Positions 15,780 through 19,069 of a stretch of 19,069 bases of DNA are shown one piece after another (positions within the stretch are counted from its first letter, which is position 1; the number at the start of each line of letters is the position of its first letter). The DNA comes from Acidobacteriota bacterium. Lineage in GTDB: Bacteria; Acidobacteriota; Holophagae; Thermotomaculales; Thermotomaculaceae. The notes below the pieces were generated by a model. That model had not been told where the DNA came from. It saw nothing but the letters and a program-made list of their open reading frames with translations, and ran no database searches. The position numbers and the translations under genes were made by a program. The DNA lies in the NCBI GenBank assembly GCA_003650445.1, contig QMQE01000033.1, forward strand, positions 1-19,069. Direction: 5' to 3'.

Positions 15780-16647
15780 ACAGTTGACAGAACTGAAAAA
15801 CTTATTTGAACGGGAAGCCGAAAACATCTTCCCCGAAGCCCTTCCGGAGGCACCGGCACTGGGGGAGGCTATGGCCTACTCCTACCATGCCGGGGGAAAA
15901 CGGATCCGGCCCATCCTCGCCATAGCAGCCGCGAAGGCGCTGGGAAGAGAGCCTGAAGCCGTCGTTCCCGCCGCCCTGGCCATCGAAATGATCCACACCT
16001 ACTCCCTCATCCATGACGACCTCCCCGCCATGGACAACGACGATTTCCGCAGAGGGAAACCCACCAGCCACAAGAAATTCGGAGAAGCCCTTGCCATCCT
16101 TGCCGGGGACGGCCTGTTGACCGAGGCCTTCCACATCGCTGCGACAAAACTGCCGGGGAACATTCCCCCCGCCGGAAAACTCCGCTTTATTAAAAAACTG
16201 TCTTTCGCCGCCGGAATTCGGGGCATGGTGGCGGGTCAGGTCCTGGACATGGAACATCCGGTCGAACCGGGCCCCGCCTTTCTCAGAGACCTCCACCTCA
16301 GAAAGACCGGTGCCATGATTCAAATTTCCTGCATAACACCCGCCCTTTTGTGGAACACGCCGGAAAACCTCTACACGGCACTGGGAAATTACGGGGACAA
16401 AATCGGGCTCTTATTCCAGGTTGTAGACGACATCCTGGACGAAACCGCCACCCTTGCCCAGCTCGGTAAAACCCCGGGCAAGGACCGGGAACAGCATAAA
16501 CTCACCTACCCGGCCATCTACGGGATAGAGGGAACCGAAAAACTTGCTGACTCACTTCTAAGTCAAGCGCTGGCAGCAGTCTCAGAGATTCCAGACCCCG
16601 CCCTTCTAACCGGAATCGCCCGGTTCATCCGGGAAAGAAGCCACTGA
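15760..16647 (+). CDS. ispA: Polyprenyl (farnesyl) diphosphate synthase
   Basis: IspA condenses isopentenyl diphosphate with allylic diphosphates to give farnesyl or geranylgeranyl diphosphate for undecaprenyl carriers and quinones. The IPP site GGKRIRP is at 45-51, the first Asp-rich motif DDLPAMDNDD at 86-95, the second VVDDILDETA at 221-230, and HKLTYP follows. The spacing of the first motif, DDxxxxD, is that of bacterial short-chain synthases. At 295 aa it is the standard length. ATG at 15760 lies inside xseB with AGGAG about ten bases upstream; a TTG eight codons later is an alternative. xseA-xseB-ispA is a very common order; dxs is not here. Confidence 0.95.
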   Translation: MSPTIPEQLTELKNLFEREAENIFPEALPEAPALGEAMAYSYHAGGKRIRPILAIAAAKALGREPEAVVPAALAIEMIHTYSLIHDDLPAMDNDDFRRGKPTSHKKFGEALAILAGDGLLTEAFHIAATKLPGNIPPAGKLRFIKKLSFAAGIRGMVAGQVLDMEHPVEPGPAFLRDLHLRKTGAMIQISCITPALLWNTPENLYTALGNYGDKIGLLFQVVDDILDETATLAQLGKTPGKDREQHKLTYPAIYGIEGTEKLADSLLSQALAAVSEIPDPALLTGIARFIRERSH

Positions 16648-16648
16648 C

Positions 16649-17200
16649 ATGCCCCACTTTCTGAGCCTGCTGGGCATCTCCCTCTCGCTGGCCATGGACG
16701 CCCTGGCGGTTTCCATCTCCACCGCTGTTTTTCTCGGAGATGTCTCAAAACGGCAGGGATTTCGAATCTACTTTCACTTCGGACTCTTTCAGGCACTCTA
16801 TCCGGTAATCGGATGGCTGGCCGGCCACACCATCAGCGCCCATCTCCTCAAATGGAACAAAGCCATCGCCTTTATCCTGCTCCTTGGCGTAGGTATCAAA
16901 ATGATTTGGGATGCCATAGCGGAGGGAGAAGAAACGCAGCGAAAAGACCCCACAAGGGGGATACTACTCCTGGCATTGTCCACCAGCGTCAGCATCGACG
17001 CACTGGCGGTAGGAGTCAGTTTTTCCCTCCTTGGGATGACCATCGTTCTCCCTGCTGTCATTATTGGCGTTGTAACCGGTATCATTTCCTATCTCGGAAT
17101 TCAGTTCGGTAAAATACTGGGGCAGGGGTTCGGGCAGAAAATGTCCATCGCCGGCGGCCTTGTTCTCATTGCCATCGCGTTGAAAATTCTGCTTTTCTGA
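16649..17200 (+). CDS. mntP: Putative manganese efflux pump MntP
   Basis: MntP exports Mn2+ across the inner membrane. The 183-aa protein has six membrane segments in two related halves, each with the family's Asp motif: SLAMDALAVSIS (Asp17) and SVSIDALAVGVSFS (Asp117). The charged loop WDAIAEGEETQRKD separates the halves. The ATG follows the ispA stop by one base, so it belongs to the pal run. The manganese riboswitch (yybP-ykoY) that often precedes mntP is not visible here, and there is no room for one. No strong terminator follows. Confidence 0.93.
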   Translation: MPHFLSLLGISLSLAMDALAVSISTAVFLGDVSKRQGFRIYFHFGLFQALYPVIGWLAGHTISAHLLKWNKAIAFILLLGVGIKMIWDAIAEGEETQRKDPTRGILLLALSTSVSIDALAVGVSFSLLGMTIVLPAVIIGVVTGIISYLGIQFGKILGQGFGQKMSIAGGLVLIAIALKILLF

Positions 17201-17359
17201 AGCCGTCCTTAAAAGAGGGCAAGCTGTCGAACAATTTGAAATTTCCACTGTAACCAACCAGGCCTCCCTTTGGCGATTGGTGAGGCTCGTCACCTTTAGC
17301 TGTTTTTCCTGAGAAACAACACTGACGGAAAATTGCAGCCAACATACACATTTAATTAT

Positions 17360-17376
17360 GGGTTTGAATCAAACCC
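17360..17376. promoter_or_regulatory. Perfect 17-bp palindrome upstream of the sigma-54 promoter
   Basis: GGGTTTGA and TCAAACCC are exact reverse complements around one central A. The site ends 41 bp before the -24 box of the sigma-54 promoter at 17418. That is within the usual range for an enhancer-binding-protein site, although many lie 80-150 bp upstream. It could also be a repressor operator. The rest of the 17201-17417 spacer shows only weak dyads. Confidence 0.55.
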
Positions 17377-17417
17377 GCTGAAATTCCCGACACCGAGCCA
17401 CCCACAAACACCAATTC

Positions 17418-17433
17418 TGGCACAGCCCTTGCT
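17418..17433 (+). promoter_or_regulatory. Sigma-54 (RpoN) promoter of the outer-membrane barrel gene
   Basis: TGGCACAGCCCTTGCT matches the sigma-54 -24/-12 consensus (TGGCAC, then TTGC with W next). The invariant GG (17419-17420) and GC (17431-17432) are separated by exactly ten bases. Transcription should start near 17444, about 27 nt before the ATG at 17471. The neighbouring pal run uses sigma-70-like boxes, so this gene is independently controlled and needs an AAA+ activator encoded elsewhere. Confidence 0.8.
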
Positions 17434-17470
17434 TTTATCAGGGGCGACGACTAAAACAAGGGAGGTCAAT

Positions 17471-18031
17471 ATGAAACAATTAACAATCATCGCGTTACTG
17501 CTGGCCGCAACACTGAATCTCCAGGCACAGGACGTGACCTACGAACAGAGCAACGTTTATCTCGGAGTTCGGGGAGGAACCCTGCTGGTGGACAACATGG
17601 GGGAAGGACGGGACGTCAGCTTCGGCGCCATGCTCGGTGTCAAATTCAACGACGCTGTGGGAATCGAATTCTCCTACGACAACCAGTTCAACGGAATGTT
17701 CGGAACCGGCTGGTCCACCGACGCCTACCAGGCATCACTGCTCCTCTATCTGCCTGCCACAAAAGAGGTCCAGTTTTACTTTGTCGGCGGCGTCGGCCTC
17801 TACCGATCCAGTTACAACTACTGGGCCAGTGACGGCTGGGACGACTACATAATATCCGACACCGAGTACACGGATGCCGGCTTCCACGCAGGCGCAGGTG
17901 TTGACATTTCCCTGTCTCCCAACGTGGCACTGACACTGGACGGACGCTACATCTTCGTGAGCGAAGATGCCCCCGGTGACAACAACGCCGATGGACTCCT
18001 TGCCACCGCCGGCTTCAAATTCCGCTTCTGA
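17471..18031 (+). CDS. Small outer-membrane beta-barrel protein
   Basis: The 186-aa product has a signal peptide MKQLTIIALLLAATLNLQA, cleaved near residue 19, and a body of alternating amphipathic strands (VYLGVRGG, FGAMLGVKF, AVGIEFSYDN, AYQASLLLYLP, VQFYFVGGVGLY, AGFHAGAGVDISL, NVALTLDGRYIF). The final strand ends LATAGFKFRF with a terminal Phe, the Bam-complex signal. It fits the OmpA/OmpW-like 8-stranded 'OMP_b-brl' class without a periplasmic peptidoglycan domain. ATG at 17471 is chosen because GGGAGG lies just before it and the signal peptide starts there; an open frame runs back to 17333 but crosses the sigma-54 promoter. Function is unknown; regulation suggests a conditional envelope role. 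Confidence 0.88.
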   Translation: MKQLTIIALLLAATLNLQAQDVTYEQSNVYLGVRGGTLLVDNMGEGRDVSFGAMLGVKFNDAVGIEFSYDNQFNGMFGTGWSTDAYQASLLLYLPATKEVQFYFVGGVGLYRSSYNYWASDGWDDYIISDTEYTDAGFHAGAGVDISLSPNVALTLDGRYIFVSEDAPGDNNADGLLATAGFKFRF

Positions 18032-18032
18032 C

Positions 18033-18061
18033 GCCGGTCCGGCAAGGCGCTTTGCGCCGGA
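18033..18061 (+). terminator. GC-rich dyads after the barrel gene, possible terminator
   Basis: GCCGG and CCGGC flank one T at 18033-18043, and GGCGC/GCGCC form a stem with a TTT loop at 18046-18058. TCCGGC (18038-18043) can also pair with GCCGGA (18056-18061), so two structures compete. There is no T-tract afterwards. The position right after the stop codon suggests a transcript-end structure, but a normal intrinsic terminator is not shown. Confidence 0.3.
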
Positions 18062-18174
18062 TGTCAGGTGATAGGTGTTCGGTGTTAGATGAAAGGAAAA
18101 ATCATAGAAGTAGATTTGAAATGCAACAGTTATTATTCTTATATTCTACTTTCCGACATCTAACACCTGACATC
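18060..18174. repeat. Imperfect long inverted repeat of the GGTGTTAGATG/GATGTCAGGTG type
   Basis: The left arm (18060-18091) reads GATGTCAGGTG, 14 extra bases, then TTAGATG. The right arm (18157-18174) is CATCTAACACCTGACATC, the reverse complement of the same unit without the extra bases. The 11-base GGTGTTAGATG (18081-18091) matches 18157-18167 perfectly. The 65-base interior is AT-rich and partly self-complementary (GGAAA near the left arm, TTTCC near the right). No ORF is inside. It looks like a small non-autonomous intergenic repeat. Confidence 0.55.
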
Positions 18175-18391
18175 TATCCAAGAATATTTGAAATTTGGAG
18201 ATAGAAGCAGCAGAAACAGACACCAGATTCACCACAGAGGTCGCGGAAACCGCTGAGGGGGAGAAGCGGAAGGGAAGAAACGAGAGGGAGAAGAATTTAA
18301 CACAAGGGAACTAAGGCACAAAGGTAAGATAAAATTAAGGTTCGGATAAGATTCGGAAGGAACAAGAAACTGCCCGACCACTCTGAAAGAG

Positions 18392-18412
18392 TGATGGGTG
18401 ATGGGTGATGGG
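18392..18412 (+). repeat. Three tandem TGATGGG heptamers
   Basis: TGATGGG is repeated exactly three times without spacers. It is preceded by CACTC/GAGTG dyad bases (18379-18393). Such heptamer runs change copy number by slippage. It lies within the repeat island and outside any gene. Confidence 0.6.
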
Positions 18413-18431
18413 AAAACCAAAAGACAGGTCA

Positions 18432-18520
18432 GGCCAACTCCCTGATTTTTCTTACCCCTACTTCTACCCCTACTCCTACTTCTTTTTCTGCCGCCCACGT
18501 CCACGCGAAACGCCCACTCT
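18432..18520. repeat. 89-bp direct repeat, copy 1
   Basis: It begins GGCCAACTCCCTGA and ends CGCCCACTCT, and it matches 18576-18664 at 86 of 89 positions by my count. The middle is a variable tract made of CTACTCC/CTACCCC-type hexamers. Read on the minus strand these are alternating TAGGAG and TAGGGG units. There is no coding potential that I would support. Confidence 0.7.
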
Positions 18521-18575
18521 GGGGGCCGTGATTTGTAACTTGTAATTTGTGATTAGCGGAAACAAAGCAAGGAAT

Positions 18576-18664
18576 GGCCAACTCCCTGATTTTTCTTACC
18601 CCTACTCCTACCCCTACTCCTACTTCTTTTTCTGCCGCCCACGCCCACGCGAAACACCCACTCT
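18576..18664. repeat. 89-bp direct repeat, copy 2
   Basis: This is the second copy of the unit at 18432-18520, 144 bp further on and in the same direction. The three differences are single-base transitions, one in the hexamer tract and two near the end. The terminal ACGCCCACTCTGAAAGA motif is repeated again just after the copy at about 18665-18680 and, as CCACTCTGAAAGA, near 18378. Confidence 0.7.
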
Positions 18665-18823
18665 ACGCCCACTCTGAAAGAATACAGTTTTTGAAATAGG
18701 GACTTGAGCTGGAGTGAACCGTTGAGCTTGCTCATAAGGAGCACTTCCGGGAAAGTTTCGACTGCCGCCATCAATCGTCAATGCGGGTTTACAAACCGTC
18801 AATTTTCCCCATAACATTCTGAA

Positions 18824-18862
18824 CTTTGTCTTTGTGTTAAATTTTCCTCTCCTCCCTGCGGC
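18824..18862 (-). repeat. Partial third copy of the terminal repeat
   Basis: Read on the minus strand this segment contains GGAGGAGAGG, then AATTTAACACAAAG. This matches the middle of the two terminal copies at 18229-18324 and 18928-19022 but lacks the CACCACAGAG end. Next to it (18869-18890) are GTGAAAGTGCAAGTGCACG bases, which resemble the pyrimidine-rich tract at 11754-11800 on the opposite strand. Confidence 0.45.
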
Positions 18863-19069
18863 CAAGTGCCCGTGAAAGTGCAAGTGCACGAAAGAGGGAG
18901 AATTGGCTGGTCCGAGCTCCATTAAACCTTAGTTCTATTTTTTCTATACGTTGTGCCCTTGTGTTAAATTTTTCTTCCTCTCCCTCCTCCCCCCTCAGCG
19001 TCCTTTGCAAGCTCTGTGGTGAGTTCCCCTGCCTTCCAGAATGGTTTAAGTTTGGAACACGGTCTCATC

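Larger units (their letters stand above)
18229..19022. repeat. 794-bp repeat island bounded by 11-bp terminal inverted repeats
   Basis: TCACCACAGAG at 18229-18239 and its exact reverse complement CTCTGTGGTGA at 19012-19022 bound this block. Similarity continues inward: GCTGAGGGGG, AATTTAACACAAGGG and GAACTAAGG occur in the same order in the left copy (to about 18324, plus strand) and the right copy (from about 18928, minus strand). The interior holds two 89-bp direct repeats, a TGATGGG tandem, and TTGTAATTTG-type repeats at about 18530-18556. The open frames inside are low-complexity translations of repeats and no transposase is present. I see no clear target-site duplication. Similar 'accacagag...' intergenic repeats occur in many environmental bacteria, from memory. 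Confidence 0.6.

Noticed and set aside
17201..17359. Manganese riboswitch or terminator around mntP
   Set aside because: mntP starts one base after ispA, leaving no room upstream, and the downstream GCCTC/GAGGC and CCTT/AGGG dyads are short and without a T-tract.
17333..17470. N-terminal extension of the barrel protein
   Set aside because: The frame is open, but it covers the palindrome and sigma-54 promoter and would bury the signal peptide.
18380..18664. CRISPR array
   Set aside because: There are only two long direct copies with internal microrepeats and no regular 25-40 bp repeat/spacer pattern, and no cas genes are present.
18229..18922. Several 70-100 codon minus-strand open frames
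   Set aside because: Their products are Arg/Gly/Lys-rich translations of the 89-bp and hexamer repeats, share segments because of the duplication, and lack start context.

Overview
The window comes from a bacterium with a two-membrane envelope. It has Pal and CpoB lipoproteins, a small outer-membrane beta-barrel ending in Phe, and several secreted or lipid-anchored proteins. Base composition is moderate, with GC-rich genes and AT-rich spacers. The pair formed by a 'MITGFNTDV' protein and a DUF6677-like membrane protein is one I remember from Acidobacteriota and related uncultured lineages. I therefore lean to an uncultured Acidobacteriota-like organism, by inference only. No rRNA, tRNA, CRISPR array or phage module is visible.

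Layout. (1) Positions 1-2606, minus strand: the N-terminal 868 residues of a secreted subtilisin-family protease with PPC and fibronectin III domains, cut by the window edge. It is preceded by a 578-bp AT-rich spacer holding a good sigma-70 promoter and a long leader with an 11-bp-arm inverted repeat. (2) Positions 3185-9024, minus strand: a run of seven genes read from a near-consensus promoter at 9057-9085. The order is an unknown 'MITGFNTDV' protein, a DUF6677-like membrane protein, purD, cinA, thpR, gpsA and a nucleoside-phosphorylase-like protein that probably starts at CTG. (3) Positions 9362-11668, plus strand: a lipoprotein with beta-propeller-like repeats and a GT2 glycosyltransferase with an extra C-terminal domain, closed by a hairpin and then a strong intrinsic terminator. 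(4) Positions 11858-17200, plus strand: a tightly packed run with its own promoter, pal-cpoB-GHMP kinase-xseA-xseB-ispA-mntP, with several 4- to 20-base overlaps. (5) Positions 17360-18031, plus strand: an outer-membrane barrel gene behind a textbook sigma-54 promoter, with a perfect 17-bp palindrome about 40 bp upstream. (6) Positions 18032-19069: about 1 kb without a credible gene, packed with degenerate repeats. An 11-bp terminal inverted repeat bounds a 794-bp segment that contains two 89-bp direct copies (86/89 identical).

The minus-strand run joins purine synthesis (PurD), nucleotide repair or salvage (CinA, the phosphorylase-like protein), RNA-end chemistry (ThpR) and phospholipid precursor synthesis (GpsA). 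The plus-strand run joins outer-membrane constriction (Pal, CpoB), sugar phosphorylation (GHMP kinase), DNA repair (exonuclease VII), prenyl diphosphate synthesis (IspA) and metal export (MntP). Both look like housekeeping operons. The less ordinary parts are the sigma-54 barrel gene, the repeat island, the structured protease leader, the probable CTG start and the unknown gene pair that heads the purD run.
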